Shown: positions 19,535 through 29,773 of the stretch, piece after piece
How the letters are laid out: each line of letters starts with the position of its first letter
Position numbering within the stretch: position 1 is the first letter of the stretch
Assembly: GCF_029625315.1 (NCBI RefSeq)
Contig: NZ_CP121110.1
Location: forward strand, 3,543,001-3,607,000
DNA length: 64,000 nucleotides
Source of the DNA: Flavobacterium ginsengisoli
GTDB taxonomy: Bacteria; Bacteroidota; Bacteroidia; Flavobacteriales; Flavobacteriaceae
Direction of reading: 5' to 3'
The notes under the pieces: generated by a model
What the model was told of the DNA's origin: nothing
Databases searched by the model: none
What the model saw: the letters and a program-made list of their open reading frames with translations, nothing else
Translations under genes and position numbers: made by a program

Positions 19535-19550
19535 CTCCATTTTTTATATT

Positions 19551-20596
19551 TTAAATAATGGTATTTATCTTTGAAACAACATCTTCTGGTAAAATTGTTC
19601 TCATAGCATCTTCATATCCTTCGACAATTTTGTTTCCATAAACTGAAGTTGGTAATTTTGGATATTGATTTCGGTCTGAAGTTAAAGCATCTACCATCTT
19701 CTGGTTAAACGGCAAAAATCCTGCGTACGGATGCGTCGCGCCCCAAAGCGTAACTACTTTTACACCCAACATTGCCGCGATATGTGCATTTCCAGAATCC
19801 ATAGAAAGCATCACATCAAGATTGCTGATTAATTGTAATTCCTGCTGAAATTTAATTTTTCCAGCCATATTTATTACATTTTCAAATGGTTGTGCAAGAG
19901 AATCTAAAATTTCGATTTCCTTCTTTCCTCCACCAAAAAGTAAAATCGTCTGATCTTTATTTTCGGCCAATTTTGCAATTACTTCCTGCATTAAATCAAG
20001 AGGATAAACTTTAGAATCGTATTGCGCAAAAGGCGCAATTCCAATTAGTTTTCGATAATCGTGTCCAATTAAATCGTTAATTTCTGCACTTAAGTCTGCT
20101 TTTTTAGGAAACTCCGGATGAGACAAATCAATAGAAAAACCAAGTTCTTGAAACACTTTTACGTGTCTTTCAAACATCGTTGGCAATTGCTTGAAAATCT
20201 TATTTTCAGCACGTGTTAATTCTTTTTTACCTTCTCTTCCTTTATCAACAGTTGCTCTTTTTTTCCGCTTAAAGCGAAAAGTAAACTCACCACCTTAGAT
20301 CTCAAAACATTATGAAGATCAGCAAATGCATCAATCTTCAGTTTTTTTATATCTCCATATAAGCGTAAAAGCCCAAGAAATCCTTTGTGTCTTTCTTTTT
20401 CATCAAAAGCAAAAAACTCAAGATTAGGAATTCCGTCAAAAAAAGGTTTGAAAAATGGACGAGAAATAACGGTTAGTTTTACCGTTGGATATTGTTTTAC
20501 AAAAGCTCGTAAAACAGGAACCGTCATGGCGACATCTCCCATTGCGGATAGTCTCATGACGGCTATATGCTTAATTTTGCTAGACAAGTCTGCCAA
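19551..20596 (-). CDS. ADP-heptose--LPS heptosyltransferase family (GT9), apparent frameshift
   Basis: Transfers heptose from an ADP-heptose-type donor to a growing lipopolysaccharide core. The N-terminal Rossmann domain begins IAVMRLSAMGDVAMTVPVLR and the donor-binding C-terminal domain has LLFGGGKKEIEILDSLAQPF and SMDSGNAHIAAMLGVKVVTL, the family signature. The two halves are in different frames. Adding one A in the A-run at 20258-20264 makes SGKKRATVDKGREGKKELTR join them, restoring 348 residues. It starts two bases after the DUF4254 gene ends, so the two are co-translated. Confidence 0.86.
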
Positions 20597-20597
20597 A

Positions 20598-21202
20598 TTA
20601 TTTTTTATTTTGATATAAAACTGGGTTCAAATCGTCGTCGTTGTACATTTTCATTTGTTTGTAAACTTTCATGAATTTGTCACCGTTTTCGATATCTGTC
20701 AATAATTCTTCAATTGCTGTAGATAAATCTGTTCTTTGCTCTAAAAGAATATTTAATTTTTCCTGACATTTATCTCTATGTTCCTGAGAAGCTTCAGCAC
20801 GATTAGCTTCTTCATGCATGTGATAAATTTTTAAAGCCAAAATAGATAATCTGTCAAAAGCCCAAGCTGGACTTTCAGAATTGATTTTTGCTCCTTCTTT
20901 TACTTTTACATCGCTATATTTCTGTAAAAAGTAACTATCAATGTATTCCACCATATCAGTACGTTCCTGATTTGATGCATCAATTCTTCTTTTAAAGTTA
21001 ATGCCGCAACTGGATCAATCTGTGGATCACGAATAATATCTTCAAAATGCCATTGAACAGTGTCAATCCAATTTTTTAAATATAACAAATGCTCGAACTT
21101 ATCTTTTGGATAAGGATTATTGATCGGCTGATCTACATTATCAAACTGGTGATAATCTTTGATGCTTTGCTCGAAAACAGAATATGCTAATTTTGAAAAC
21201 AT
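20598..21202 (-). CDS. DUF4254-like protein, apparent frameshift
   Basis: A soluble, mostly helical protein of about 201 residues in a family I recall as DUF4254, often encoded next to LPS-core glycosyltransferases, as here. The frame breaks at a four-A run at 20990-20993; adding one A reads LTLKRRIDASNQERTDMVEY, and the protein continues to LNPVLYQNKK. No catalytic motif is visible; the acidic and aromatic helices (HFEDIIRDPQIDP) recur in the family. Function unknown. A TATCTTTG box lies 20 bases ahead of the start. Confidence 0.78.
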
Positions 21203-21222
21203 GTTTTTATTTTTTTATGAAA

Positions 21223-21230
21223 CAAAGATA
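21223..21230 (-). promoter_or_regulatory. -7 box for DUF4254-heptosyltransferase pair
   Basis: On the minus strand TATCTTTG fits TAnnTTTG, 21 bases before the ATG. No TTTG is at the expected distance upstream. Confidence 0.45.
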
Positions 21231-21312
21231 CTTTTTATACTTTTATACTTTGAAAAAAAACATTAATTTTTCAATTATTCCTAATAAACAATTGATCTTC
21301 TAAAAAAATATT

Positions 21313-21966
21313 ATGAAAATCCATTATATCTCTGAGAACAACAGTGTATTAAATCATTTTTTAGGTCAGATCCGAAATGTAAAGGTTCAAAACGACAGTA
21401 TGCGTTTTCGTCGAAATATTGAACGTATTGGAGAAATCATGGCTTATGAATTGAGTAAAATTTTACCTTACAAAGAAGTTGAAATTCAAACGCCTTTAGG
21501 AATTAAAAAGACGACAGAAATTGATGCAAATTTGGTACTATGTCCAATTTTAAGAGCTGGATTGCCTCTACATAATGGTTTTCTAAATTATTTTGATCAT
21601 GCAGAAAATAGCTTTGTTTCTGCCTGCAGATATCATCCAAATAATGACGATGAATTTGAAATTCGAGTTGAATATCAGGCAATTTCTGACTTAAATAATA
21701 AAACAGTCCTTCTTCTTGATCCAATGCTGGCCACTGGACAATCAATTGTTGCGGTTCATGAAAAATTAATAGAAAATGCTACTCCAACAGAAATTCATAT
21801 TGTTGTTGTTATTGCAGCTCCAGAAGGAATTGATCACCTTGAAAAAAATCTTCCAGAAAACTGTCATCTATGGGTTGCCTCTCTAGACGAAAAACTAAAT
21901 GAGAAAAACTACATTGTTCCTGGACTTGGAGATGCTGGCGATCTTGCTTACGGAAGTAAATTATAA
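21313..21966 (+). CDS. upp: uracil phosphoribosyltransferase
   Basis: Converts uracil plus PRPP to UMP in pyrimidine salvage. The 217-residue protein has the PRPP loop LLLDPMLATGQSI (about residues 135-148) and the family C-terminus with the uracil-binding PGLGDAGDLAYG. It is transcribed divergently from the DUF4254 gene. Its stop codon overlaps the convergent DUF6427-like gene by six bases. Confidence 0.97.
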   Translation: MKIHYISENNSVLNHFLGQIRNVKVQNDSMRFRRNIERIGEIMAYELSKILPYKEVEIQTPLGIKKTTEIDANLVLCPILRAGLPLHNGFLNYFDHAENSFVSACRYHPNNDDEFEIRVEYQAISDLNNKTVLLLDPMLATGQSIVAVHEKLIENATPTEIHIVVVIAAPEGIDHLEKNLPENCHLWVASLDEKLNEKNYIVPGLGDAGDLAYGSKL

Positions 21967-22891
21967 TTGAGAGAAAAAAGTAAATAAACTACACACAATC
22001 AGAGTATAATAAACAATCTCGTTATTAAGTTTCTGTTGCATGTATTCTACATGACTTGTTGCCATTATCGTTAATGGTGCAATACTGAATAATAATAAAT
22101 CATTGCTTTTATTTGGCGAAATGATATAAACAAAAGCGACTATAAAAAAACAAGCTACAACTTTCTTGTACGAAGAATGTACAATTTGAGGCCTGTTTGA
22201 TAGCGTCATTAGCATCGAAGTAACAAAAAATAACGCTACAGCGGTGTAAATTGAAAGTGCTTGCGTTTTCGTAATTATTTTTAAAATAATCTATTCTAAA
22301 ATCGATTACAGCTTTTTCTTGGATGAAAGCTATTGCATCAATATTTAAAATTAATGATGTCATATAGAATAAAATAGTTACGGCCAAAAGCGCTATAAAA
22401 GGCAGAACCCAGTTTCTATAATCTCTTGAAACATGAAAAATAATAGATATATAAACTAAAATTATAAAGAGAATACTCCAAAATTGAAATAAAGAAGCTA
22501 CAAAAATCCAAAATGCGGCATCAAATATTTTTTCTTTTGATGCTTTAAGAGATTGCAATGAAATTAATCTTCGAAGTGCCAATAAAATGAAAAAATTGGC
22601 ATAGATAACATTTGAGTTATTAAAAATCGTTGGGAAAAATAAAATAAACAATAAGTAAAAAAGTATCGAGTAACCGTTGTCTTTACTGAGTCCGTTCTTT
22701 TTTACAATGAAATTAATCATAAAAAAAGAAGCCAAAATAAAGCATAACAAACTCACTTTTTGAAACGCCAAAAAATAAGAAGTAACCCAAGATGGGTCTT
22801 TAATTTGGAACATAAAAAAGAAAACCAGTATTAAAATTACAACCAATGAATAATTTAATGGCGTAGATTTTTTAAAAACACTTGTTATCAT
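21961..22891 (-). CDS. DUF6427-like integral membrane protein, apparent +1 frameshift
   Basis: A membrane protein of about 309 residues with roughly eight to ten helices (for example LNYSLVVILILVFFFMFQIK). I recall it as the DUF6427 family of Flavobacteriia, function unknown. The frame breaks at 22261-22270, where GCAGCA has become GCAAGCA; removing one base reads NNYENAALSIYTAVALFFVT and the frame continues to YTLIVCSLFTFFSQL. The last six bases overlap the end of upp, convergent. No other clue about its role is visible. Confidence 0.7.
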
Positions 22892-23032
22892 AAGGATATT
22901 TTATACTTTTGTGATTGTAAAGATAATACTTGTTTAAAAGGAAAGACCTAACAAGTTGAAAAAAGATTTGGTTCGCCGAATTTTATCTTCAAGGCATTAC
23001 ACAACAATAAATAACATATAATTTTTAAAATT

Positions 23033-23263
23033 ATGACAGCTTTTTTTGAAGGAATTCAATACCTATTCGTTAACATTTTGTTTGCTCCTCTTGACTTTTT
23101 ACGTCATTTAGAATTAAAAACATGGTTTGGTGCAAACACTATTAACTGGATTTTTATGATCATCTGTGCATGCGCAATCGTTTATTGGATTAAACAATTA
23201 CGTATTTTTGATGACGCTGGAACAGAAAACCAAGATACAACGGCTCATTCATTTTTAAAATAA
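23033..23263 (+). CDS. small membrane protein, DUF6341-like
   Basis: A 76-residue protein with hydrophobic stretches at about 4-18 and 33-50 (INWIFMIICACAIVYWIKQL) and an acidic C-terminus (DDAGTENQDTTAHSFLK). I recall near-identical small proteins across Flavobacterium as DUF6341. Strong conservation suggests a general role, but none is known. It is convergent with purD, with a shared hairpin between them. Confidence 0.78.
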   Translation: MTAFFEGIQYLFVNILFAPLDFLRHLELKTWFGANTINWIFMIICACAIVYWIKQLRIFDDAGTENQDTTAHSFLK

Positions 23264-23265
23264 AA

Positions 23266-23292
23266 AACCAAACCCTTTAATTAAAAAGGGCT
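23266..23292. terminator. bidirectional hairpin between DUF6341-like gene and purD
   Basis: AACCCTTTAATTAAAAAGGGCT folds into a CCCTTT/AAAGGG stem, and T-runs are present in the minus direction (purD). Confidence 0.65.
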
Positions 23293-23305
23293 GGTGAATT
23301 TATTT

Positions 23306-24580
23306 TTAGATTAAATCGAAACCGATATCTTTTCTAAAATACATCTTATCAAAGCTTAGTTTATCTATGTTTTGATAAGATTTTTTTATGGCCTCTTGGA
23401 AATTATCTCCGTAAGATGTCACAGCAATTACACGTCCTCCATTAGTAACGACATTTTCGCCATCTAATTTTGTTCCTGCGTGAAAAACTATAGAATCTTC
23501 AATATTTTCTAAACCAGAAATTACTTTTCCTTTTTCGAAATCTTCAGGATATCCGCCAGAAACTACCATTACAGTTGTTGCACTTCTTGGATCAACTTCT
23601 AAATTAAAGTCTCCTAATTTCTGATCTGCAACAGACAAGAATAATTCAACCAAATCAGATTTTAATCTCGGAACAACAACTTCAGTTTCAGGATCTCCCA
23701 TTCTTACGTTATATTCGATAACGATTGGTTCGTTTTTAACATTGATTAAACCAATAAAAACAAAACCTTTATATTCGATTCCGTCTTTTTGGAAACCTTC
23801 GATTGTTGGTTTTACAATACGAGTTTCAATTTTTTCCATCAAAACAGCATCAACATAAGGAACTGGAGAAACTGCTCCCATTCCGCCTGTGTTTAAACCT
23901 GTATCTCCTTCTCCAATTCTTTTATAATCTTTCGCCGTTGGAAGAATTTTATAACTTTTCCCGTCAGTTAAAACGAAACAGCTTAATTCAATTCCATCCA
24001 AGAATTCTTCAATAACCACTTTTGAACTTGCTGTTCCAAATTTTGCATGAACCAACATGTTTCTTAATTCCGTTTTGGCTTCTTCAAGATCTTGAATGAT
24101 CAGAACACCTTTTCCAGCAACTAATCCGTCTGCTTTTAAAACGTAAGGAGGCTGTAAAGTTTCTAAAAACTCACATCCTTTTTCAACTGTTTCAGCTGTG
24201 AAACTGTCATAAGCTGCAGTTGGAATGTTATGTTTCATCAAGAATTCTTTTGCAAATTCTTTACTTCCTTCTAATTGCGCACCTAATTGAGATGGCCCAA
24301 TAACCGGAATATGTTTTAAACTTTCATCGTTTTTAAAATAATCGTAAATACCTTTTACCAACGGATCTTCTGGTCCTACGACTACTAAACTTATATTTTC
24401 TTTAAGTACTAATGCTTTCACTGCTTCAAAATCAGTTGCAGATATTGCAACGTTTTCAGCAATTGCGGCAGTTCCTGCATTTCCAGGTACTACAAAAAGT
24501 TTTTCGCAAAGCGGACTCTGTGTCATTTTCCATGCAAAAGCATGCTCTCTTCCGCCTGATCCCAATAATAAAATTGTCAT
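23306..24580 (-). CDS. purD: phosphoribosylamine--glycine ligase
   Basis: Joins glycine to phosphoribosylamine with ATP, the second step of purine synthesis. The 424-residue ATP-grasp enzyme starts MTILLLGSGGREHAFAWKM and has the ATP-grasp loop YVLKADGLVAGKGV and the metal-binding segment EYNVRMGDPETEVV. Complete and undisturbed. A TATTTTTG box lies 26 bases ahead of the start on the minus strand. Confidence 0.97.
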   Translation of the reverse strand: MTILLLGSGGREHAFAWKMTQSPLCEKLFVVPGNAGTAAIAENVAISATDFEAVKALVLKENISLVVVGPEDPLVKGIYDYFKNDESLKHIPVIGPSQLGAQLEGSKEFAKEFLMKHNIPTAAYDSFTAETVEKGCEFLETLQPPYVLKADGLVAGKGVLIIQDLEEAKTELRNMLVHAKFGTASSKVVIEEFLDGIELSCFVLTDGKSYKILPTAKDYKRIGEGDTGLNTGGMGAVSPVPYVDAVLMEKIETRIVKPTIEGFQKDGIEYKGFVFIGLINVKNEPIVIEYNVRMGDPETEVVVPRLKSDLVELFLSVADQKLGDFNLEVDPRSATTVMVVSGGYPEDFEKGKVISGLENIEDSIVFHAGTKLDGENVVTNGGRVIAVTSYGDNFQEAIKKSYQNIDKLSFDKMYFRKDIGFDLI

Positions 24581-24605
24581 GGTGTTGTTGTATTTAGTTG
24601 TGGTG

Positions 24606-24613
24606 CAAAAATA
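24606..24613 (-). promoter_or_regulatory. -7 box for purD
   Basis: TATTTTTG on the minus strand matches TAnnTTTG at a suitable distance from the purD ATG. No clear TTTG partner is seen upstream. Confidence 0.42.
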
Positions 24614-24715
24614 CTTGCTTTTGCACGTAAAAAATAATTAAATCTTCAAAAAATTGTTGGTTCTACATTGTTAGTAATTCCTAAACCTTATTTTTGACGA
24701 AAATTTTTCTGAAAA

Positions 24716-26026
24716 ATGATTCGCCTTTTTGATATTTCCCTTCAATTAAATGGTTTTCCGATAAAGAAAGCTAAAGCCGAATTGGACAAAATTGTTCATT
24801 TTTCTGAAGAAGAATTTACGGTTTTTCTCGAAAACAAAAAGAAGGAAATTGTTGATTTTCATCTTAAAAACAATTCTTTTTATGCAGCATTAGCTGGAAA
24901 TACAACTGCCGAAAATTGGGAAAATCTGCCGATTTTAAACAAACAGAATTTACAAAAACCCCTTGAAGAAAGACTTTCAAAAGGTTATTCTAAAAAATCT
25001 GTTTATCTCAACAAAACCTCTGGATCAAGCGGAACTCCTTTTGTTTTTGCCAAAGACAAATATTCACATGCCTTGACTTGGGCTTCCAATATTATGCGAT
25101 TTGACTGGTTCGGAATTGATTTTAATCATTCGTATCAAGCTCGTTTTTACGGAATTCCAATGGATTTTATTGGCTATCAAAAAGAACGTTTCAAGGATTT
25201 TTTGACACATCGATTTCGTTTTCCAGTTTTTGATTTATCTGATGAAGTTCTAGAAAAATTTTTTCAAAAATTCAAAACAAAAAAATTCGATTACCTCAAC
25301 GGTTATACAAGTTCTATTGTTTTATTTGCCAAATTTTTACAACAAAAAAATATCGTTTTAAATGAAATTTGTCCAACTTTAAAAGCTTGTTTTGTCACTT
25401 CGGAAATGCTCTTTGAAGCGGATAAAAAACTGTTAGAAAAACAATTCGGCATTCCGATTATTAGCGAATACGGCGCTTCTGAATTGGATTTGATTGCTTT
25501 TGAAAATCCGCAAGGCGAATGGCAAGTAAATGCAGAAACTTTGTTTGTAGAAATTTTAGATGAAAACAATAATCCTGTTCCACATGGAACAGAAGGAAAA
25601 ATTGTGATTACGTCTCTATTCAACAAAGCAAATCCTTTCATTCGATATGAAATTGGCGATATTGGAATTTTGGATGAAAAAAGTACGCCTCAAAAACCAA
25701 TTCTTAAAAAACTTATCGGCAGAACAAATGATGTTGCAATTCTTCCAAGTGGGAAAAAATCGCCAGGTTTGACCTTTTATTATGTAACTAAAAGCATTAT
25801 TGAAGATGATGGAAACGTAAAAGAATTTATCATCAAACAAACCCAAATTGATACTTTTGAAATTGAATATGTAGCTGAAAAAGAATTAGTTTCAGAACAA
25901 ATTGAAAAAATAAAACAAGCAATTGATTTGTATTTAGAACCCAATCTAAATTTCACTTTTACTCGAAAAACAGTTTTAGAAAGAACCAATCGCGGGAAAC
26001 TGAAACAGTTTAAATCTTATTTGTAA
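24716..26026 (+). CDS. adenylate-forming enzyme, CapK/PaaK-like
   Basis: A 436-residue member of the phenylacetate-CoA ligase (PaaK/CapK) group. The ATP phosphate-binding motif is KTSGSSGTPFVFAKD (about residues 100-115), with the adenylate-binding EYGASELDLIAFEN and the C-terminal domain containing LIGRTNDVAILPSGKKSPG. CapK-type members act in surface polysaccharide pathways, which fits its place next to glycan genes, but the acid substrate is unknown. It is divergent from purD. Confidence 0.82.
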   Translation: MIRLFDISLQLNGFPIKKAKAELDKIVHFSEEEFTVFLENKKKEIVDFHLKNNSFYAALAGNTTAENWENLPILNKQNLQKPLEERLSKGYSKKSVYLNKTSGSSGTPFVFAKDKYSHALTWASNIMRFDWFGIDFNHSYQARFYGIPMDFIGYQKERFKDFLTHRFRFPVFDLSDEVLEKFFQKFKTKKFDYLNGYTSSIVLFAKFLQQKNIVLNEICPTLKACFVTSEMLFEADKKLLEKQFGIPIISEYGASELDLIAFENPQGEWQVNAETLFVEILDENNNPVPHGTEGKIVITSLFNKANPFIRYEIGDIGILDEKSTPQKPILKKLIGRTNDVAILPSGKKSPGLTFYYVTKSIIEDDGNVKEFIIKQTQIDTFEIEYVAEKELVSEQIEKIKQAIDLYLEPNLNFTFTRKTVLERTNRGKLKQFKSYL

Positions 26027-26061
26027 ATAAAATATTACATTTGTTTTTTATTTAAAAACTT

Positions 26062-26592
26062 ATGGACGATAACTCTTTACTTTCTGAAGAAACAATTTCA
26101 AATAAAATATATTTTATTCGTGGTCAAAAAGTGATGCTCGATAGTGATCTGGCTTCTCTTTATGATGTCGAAACTAAGCGATTAAATGAGCAGGTAAAAA
26201 GAAATTTGTCAAGATTCCCAGAAGATTTTATGTTTCAACTAACTGAAAATGAATATAATTCTTCAAGGTCGCAATTTGCGACCTTGAAGAATGGTAGAGG
26301 TTCAAACTTAAAATACCTTCCTTATGCCTTTACTGAACACGGCATACTTATGCTTTCAAGTATCTTAAAAAGCGACAAGGCAATTCAAACCAATATTCAA
26401 ATTATGAGAATTTTTACGAAAGTGAGACAAATGCTTTTGGATACAACCGAAATTAAAGTTGATATTTTACAGATTCAGAAGAAGTTAGAAAACCACGATA
26501 AAAATATTGAATTGGTTTTTTCTTATTTAGATGAATTAACTGAGAAGAAAGAAAATGAATCTGAAAGAGTGAAGATTGGCTATAAAAAATAA
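26062..26592 (+). CDS. ORF6N (KilA-N-like) DNA-binding protein
   Basis: A 176-residue protein with the ORF6N domain at residues 10-110: IYFIRGQKVMLDSDLASLYD, then the core RFPEDFMFQLTENE and YLPYAFTEHGILMLSSILKS. ORF6N is a DNA-binding domain from phage and mobile-element proteins that is also found as stand-alone chromosomal genes in Bacteroidota. The C-terminal part is a coiled coil (KVDILQIQKKLENHDKNIEL). Two related 35-bp palindromes mark it: one inside the coding sequence (26258-26292) and one just after the stop (26592-26626). It starts 35 bases after the CapK-like gene. Confidence 0.88.
   Translation: MDDNSLLSEETISNKIYFIRGQKVMLDSDLASLYDVETKRLNEQVKRNLSRFPEDFMFQLTENEYNSSRSQFATLKNGRGSNLKYLPYAFTEHGILMLSSILKSDKAIQTNIQIMRIFTKVRQMLLDTTEIKVDILQIQKKLENHDKNIELVFSYLDELTEKKENESERVKIGYKK
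26258..26292. repeat. 35-bp perfect palindrome inside ORF6N coding sequence
   Basis: ATTCTTCAAGGTCGCAA, one centre base, then the exact complement. It encodes NSSRSQFATLKN in the domain. Its twin lies at 26592-26626, differing at two positions per arm, both compensated. Confidence 0.9.
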
Positions 26593-26626
26593 TTCTTTAA
26601 GGTCACAAATTGTGACCTTAAAGAAT
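26592..26626. terminator. 35-bp perfect palindrome after ORF6N gene, possible terminator or operator
   Basis: ATTCTTTAAGGTCACAA, one centre base, then its exact complement, beginning on the last base of the stop codon region. It lies between convergent genes (ORF6N and the GT2 gene ending at 26628). It lacks a long T-run, so termination is uncertain; as a sequence twin of 26258-26292 it may be a protein-binding site. Confidence 0.7.
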
Positions 26627-26627
26627 A

Positions 26628-27395
26628 CTAAACTTTCTTAATATATTTTGTTTTGATTATCAACTGAGTAAACAAAAACCTCATCATCAATAAAACAGAA
26701 AAAACGAGATTATACCTGTGAAATTCCCTGTAAACACCAAAATTATGTTTGATCAATTTAAATTTTGAAGAAGAAACAGAATCTTTTCTAATTCTATAAA
26801 AAGCTAAAGGTTCTGCGACTGGTTTTGCTATTTTAATTTGCTTCAAAATTGTTAGCCAAATTCTCCAATCCTGACGTTTTTGTGTGGTTTCAAGAATAAT
26901 TTTTCCGAAATAATCTGCATCATAAATGGCTGTCAAATTGCCTACATAATTACAGAAAAATAATTCTTTATAAGTTAATGGATTTGGTGATTCAACCCTT
27001 CTGTTTAAATCGTTTCCTTCTTCATCAATAGAATCGTAAAAACTAAAAGTAAAGTGTAAATTATTTGTTTTTAGAAACTGAATTTGTTTTTCTAATTTCT
27101 CAGGAAACCATAAATCATCGGCATCTAAGTAGGCAATATATTTTCCTGTGGCTTTTTCTAAAGCGGTATTTCGGGCAAAACCATTTCCGCGATTTTCTGG
27201 TAATTTGAAGAGTTTTATTCGATTGTCATTTTTCGCAAACCCTTCAATTATTGCAACCGTTTTATCTGTTGAAGCATCATCAGCCAGAATCATTTCCCAA
27301 TTGCTATAAGTTTGATTTTGAACAGATTCAATTGTTTGTCTAATGAACTTTTCAGTATTATATGTTGGTACAATAATAGAAACTAATTCGTTCAT
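26628..27395 (-). CDS. family 2 glycosyltransferase
   Basis: An inverting GT-A glycosyltransferase of 255 residues. The nucleotide-sugar domain begins SIIVPTYNTEKFIRQTIESV, with DDAS and the metal-binding DxD-type motif YLDADDLWFPEKLEK (about residues 90-104). Sugar donor and acceptor unknown. It is the last gene of the minus-strand polysaccharide cluster and is separated from the preceding SDR gene by a hairpin. Confidence 0.9.
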   Translation of the reverse strand: MNELVSIIVPTYNTEKFIRQTIESVQNQTYSNWEMILADDASTDKTVAIIEGFAKNDNRIKLFKLPENRGNGFARNTALEKATGKYIAYLDADDLWFPEKLEKQIQFLKTNNLHFTFSFYDSIDEEGNDLNRRVESPNPLTYKELFFCNYVGNLTAIYDADYFGKIILETTQKRQDWRIWLTILKQIKIAKPVAEPLAFYRIRKDSVSSSKFKLIKHNFGVYREFHRYNLVFSVLLMMRFLFTQLIIKTKYIKKV

Positions 27396-27423
27396 CTACA
27401 ACAGATTTATTTGGAGTTTAATT

Positions 27424-27461
27424 AAAAAACAGCCCGAATTCAATTGGAAATTCGAGCTGTT
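27424..27461 (-). terminator. terminator after the SDR gene
   Basis: On the minus strand AACAGCTCGAATT pairs with AATTCGGGCTGTT and a T-run follows, ten bases after the stop at 27471. It would separate the GT2 gene from the upstream transcript, at least partly. Confidence 0.78.
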
Positions 27462-27470
27462 ATAAAGTTT

Positions 27471-28454
27471 TTATTTGATATAACTAGAAAAATCTTTGTG
27501 TTCTTCTTTTGCAAGCTCTTCCGGAGATAATGATTTGAAATACTCATAAGTAATTTTCATTCCTTCGGCACGACTTACTTTTGCTTCCCAGCCTAATAAT
27601 TCCTTTGCTTTTGTTGTATCGGGCTGACGTTGTAATGGATCATTTATTGGCAACGGATGATAAACCACTTTTTGGTTTGTACCTGTGAGTTTTATAATTT
27701 CTTCAGCAAAATCTTTAATAGTGATTTCGTCTGGATTTCCAATATTTACTGGATATACATAATCAGAATGTAATAATCTGTAAATACCTTCTACTTGGTC
27801 GTCTACATAACAGAAAGAACGCGTTTGCATTCCGTCTCCAAAAATCGTTAAATCTTCGCCACGTAAAGCCTGTCCAATAAAAGCAGGAATTACACGTCCG
27901 TCGTTTAGCCGCATTCTTGGACCATATGTATTAAAAATACGTACTATTCTAGTTTCTACACCGTGAAAAGTATGGTAAGCCATTGTGATTGATTCCTGAA
28001 AACGTTTTGCTTCGTCATAAACGCCACGCGGACCTATTGTATTTACGTTTCCGTAGTATTCTTCCGTTTGCGGATGTACTAAAGGGTCTCCATAAACTTC
28101 AGATGTTGATGCAATTAGAATTCTTGCTTTTTTAACTCTTGCCAATCCAAGCAAATTGTGTGTTCCTAAAGATCCTACTTTTAAAGTCTGAATCGGAATT
28201 TTTAAATAATCAATCGGACTTGCTGGCGATGCAAAGTGCAATATATAATCTAAATCGCCAGGAACATGAACAAACTTAGTGATATCGTGATGATAAAATT
28301 CGAAGTTTTCTAATTTGAATAAATGTTCAATATTTTTAAGATCTCCTGTAATTAAATTATCCATTCCGATTACAAAGTAACCTTCCTTAATAAATCTGTC
28401 ACATAAATGCGATCCTAAAAATCCTGCCGCTCCAGTAATAAGTATTCTTTTCAT
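27471..28454 (-). CDS. UDP-glucuronate decarboxylase-like NAD-dependent sugar SDR
   Basis: A short-chain dehydrogenase of 327 residues that most resembles UDP-xylose synthase (UDP-glucuronate decarboxylase). The NAD motif is [16 protein letters not shown] and the catalytic pair is in [11 protein letters not shown] (YxxxK). Further family marks are [26 protein letters not shown] and a C-terminal region [14 protein letters not shown]. It supplies a nucleotide pentose such as UDP-xylose for the polysaccharide. Its ATG overlaps the end of the polymerase gene by four bases. Confidence 0.88.
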   Translation of the reverse strand: MKRILITGAAGFLGSHLCDRFIKEGYFVIGMDNLITGDLKNIEHLFKLENFEFYHHDITKFVHVPGDLDYILHFASPASPIDYLKIPIQTLKVGSLGTHNLLGLARVKKARILIASTSEVYGDPLVHPQTEEYYGNVNTIGPRGVYDEAKRFQESITMAYHTFHGVETRIVRIFNTYGPRMRLNDGRVIPAFIGQALRGEDLTIFGDGMQTRSFCYVDDQVEGIYRLLHSDYVYPVNIGNPDEITIKDFAEEIIKLTGTNQKVVYHPLPINDPLQRQPDTTKAKELLGWEAKVSRAEGMKITYEYFKSLSPEELAKEEHKDFSSYIK

Positions 28455-29773
28455 TTCATTATTTTCTGTTCATTACAATTATTTACCAAATTAAACATGC
28501 AGTAAAAAATTATAAAGAAAATTATTCCTCTTTGTCGACTCAAAAAAGATTCGGTCAAAAATAAGATTATCATTGTTACTGCGAAAGCAATATGTATAAA
28601 ATCTTTATTGAAAATTCCTTTTCTAATGGTAGCAAACAACATACTTACTACTATTAAAAAGCCAAATATTCCTAATTCTGAAAATATTTGAACATATTCA
28701 TTATGGAAGTTAAATTCTCCGTAATTTGGGTATAGGTTATGTTCTTTGACCTTTTCTTTTATTTTATTTTGCGAAGCATCTAATCCAAATCCTGTGAAAA
28801 AAATATTCTCTTCCTCAAGCATTTCTTTAAAAATTCTTATCTGAAAAAGTCTAAATGCTGTACCTGGAAAAAAATCATTTTGTTGAAATTGATCTTGGTT
28901 CCACGCTTGTTTTAAACTAATATTATAGATTCGTCCCTGATTCTTTTCTATAGTTTTATTCAAAGATCCATCAACAAATATGGTTTCAAATTCAATCATA
29001 AATCGGTCTCTAACCGGTTTAATAAAAAGTACAGAACTTATAGAAACTATAATGACTGCCAACAATATTATTTTCTTTGTTTTTTTGGAAACAGGAGAGA
29101 AAAACGAATAATACATTATTGTCATTATTAAATCGACTACAATGATATTTTTAGATGACAATAAAAATATAAAGACAATAAGAATCGAAAGTCCTATTTT
29201 ATCAACAATTGACTTTTCTTTTTTAGAAAGAAAGAAAAACATGGCTAATGAAGCAAAAACAGCCATATAAATTGCATTTAACTCTAAAGTAACTAGTTCG
29301 TGATAGAAAAAGACTTCTTTGTTTCCAGAATTTATAAATTTTACAACCGCCCTTAAAATATAGAATACCGCAAAACCCGTTATGGCAAAACTGTACGATC
29401 TTAAAATCTTGTTTATATCGTTTCGATTTATTTTTGGTAAGTCGCAAAATGCTAAAGGAATCAATAAAAATAAAACTTCTTTTTGTAATCCCTTGATTGT
29501 CTCCTTGCTTCCAATAGTCCAAAAAAGTGACATAAGCATTAAAACATACAATAGAATTGGAAGCAACAAAACCTTAGGAAGTGAAAAATGTGCTTTTTTA
29601 AATTTGACTAAAGAAACCAATAAAAAAACAATGCAAGTTAAACTCCCTATCGAATGTTTTAACGGAAGGGTAATCAACATTGCGCTTAAAAGAAAAATTA
29701 GCAATGTTTTGTTTTGCCATAATTCATCGATTTTACTGAAGGCTTTTTTCAAATAATCTGAGGTACGATTCAT
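28451..29773 (-). CDS. O-antigen ligase/polymerase-like membrane protein (Wzy/WaaL type)
   Basis: A 440-residue membrane protein with about twelve helices and one long periplasmic loop around residues 260-330. It belongs by pattern to the O-antigen ligase/polymerase (Wzy_C/WaaL) group that joins repeat units or links them to lipid A core. Its first 41 bases overlap the end of the upstream glycosyltransferase gene after frame correction. The loop carries [14 protein letters not shown] and an [16 protein letters not shown] motif typical of the family. Which of the two roles it plays cannot be told. Confidence 0.83.
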   Translation of the reverse strand: MNRTSDYLKKAFSKIDELWQNKTLLIFLLSAMLITLPLKHSIGSLTCIVFLLVSLVKFKKAHFSLPKVLLLPILLYVLMLMSLFWTIGSKETIKGLQKEVLFLLIPLAFCDLPKINRNDINKILRSYSFAITGFAVFYILRAVVKFINSGNKEVFFYHELVTLELNAIYMAVFASLAMFFFLSKKEKSIVDKIGLSILIVFIFLLSSKNIIVVDLIMTIMYYSFFSPVSKKTKKIILLAVIIVSISSVLFIKPVRDRFMIEFETIFVDGSLNKTIEKNQGRIYNISLKQAWNQDQFQQNDFFPGTAFRLFQIRIFKEMLEEENIFFTGFGLDASQNKIKEKVKEHNLYPNYGEFNFHNEYVQIFSELGIFGFLIVVSMLFATIRKGIFNKDFIHIAFAVTMIILFLTESFLSRQRGIIFFIIFYCMFNLVNNCNEQKIMK

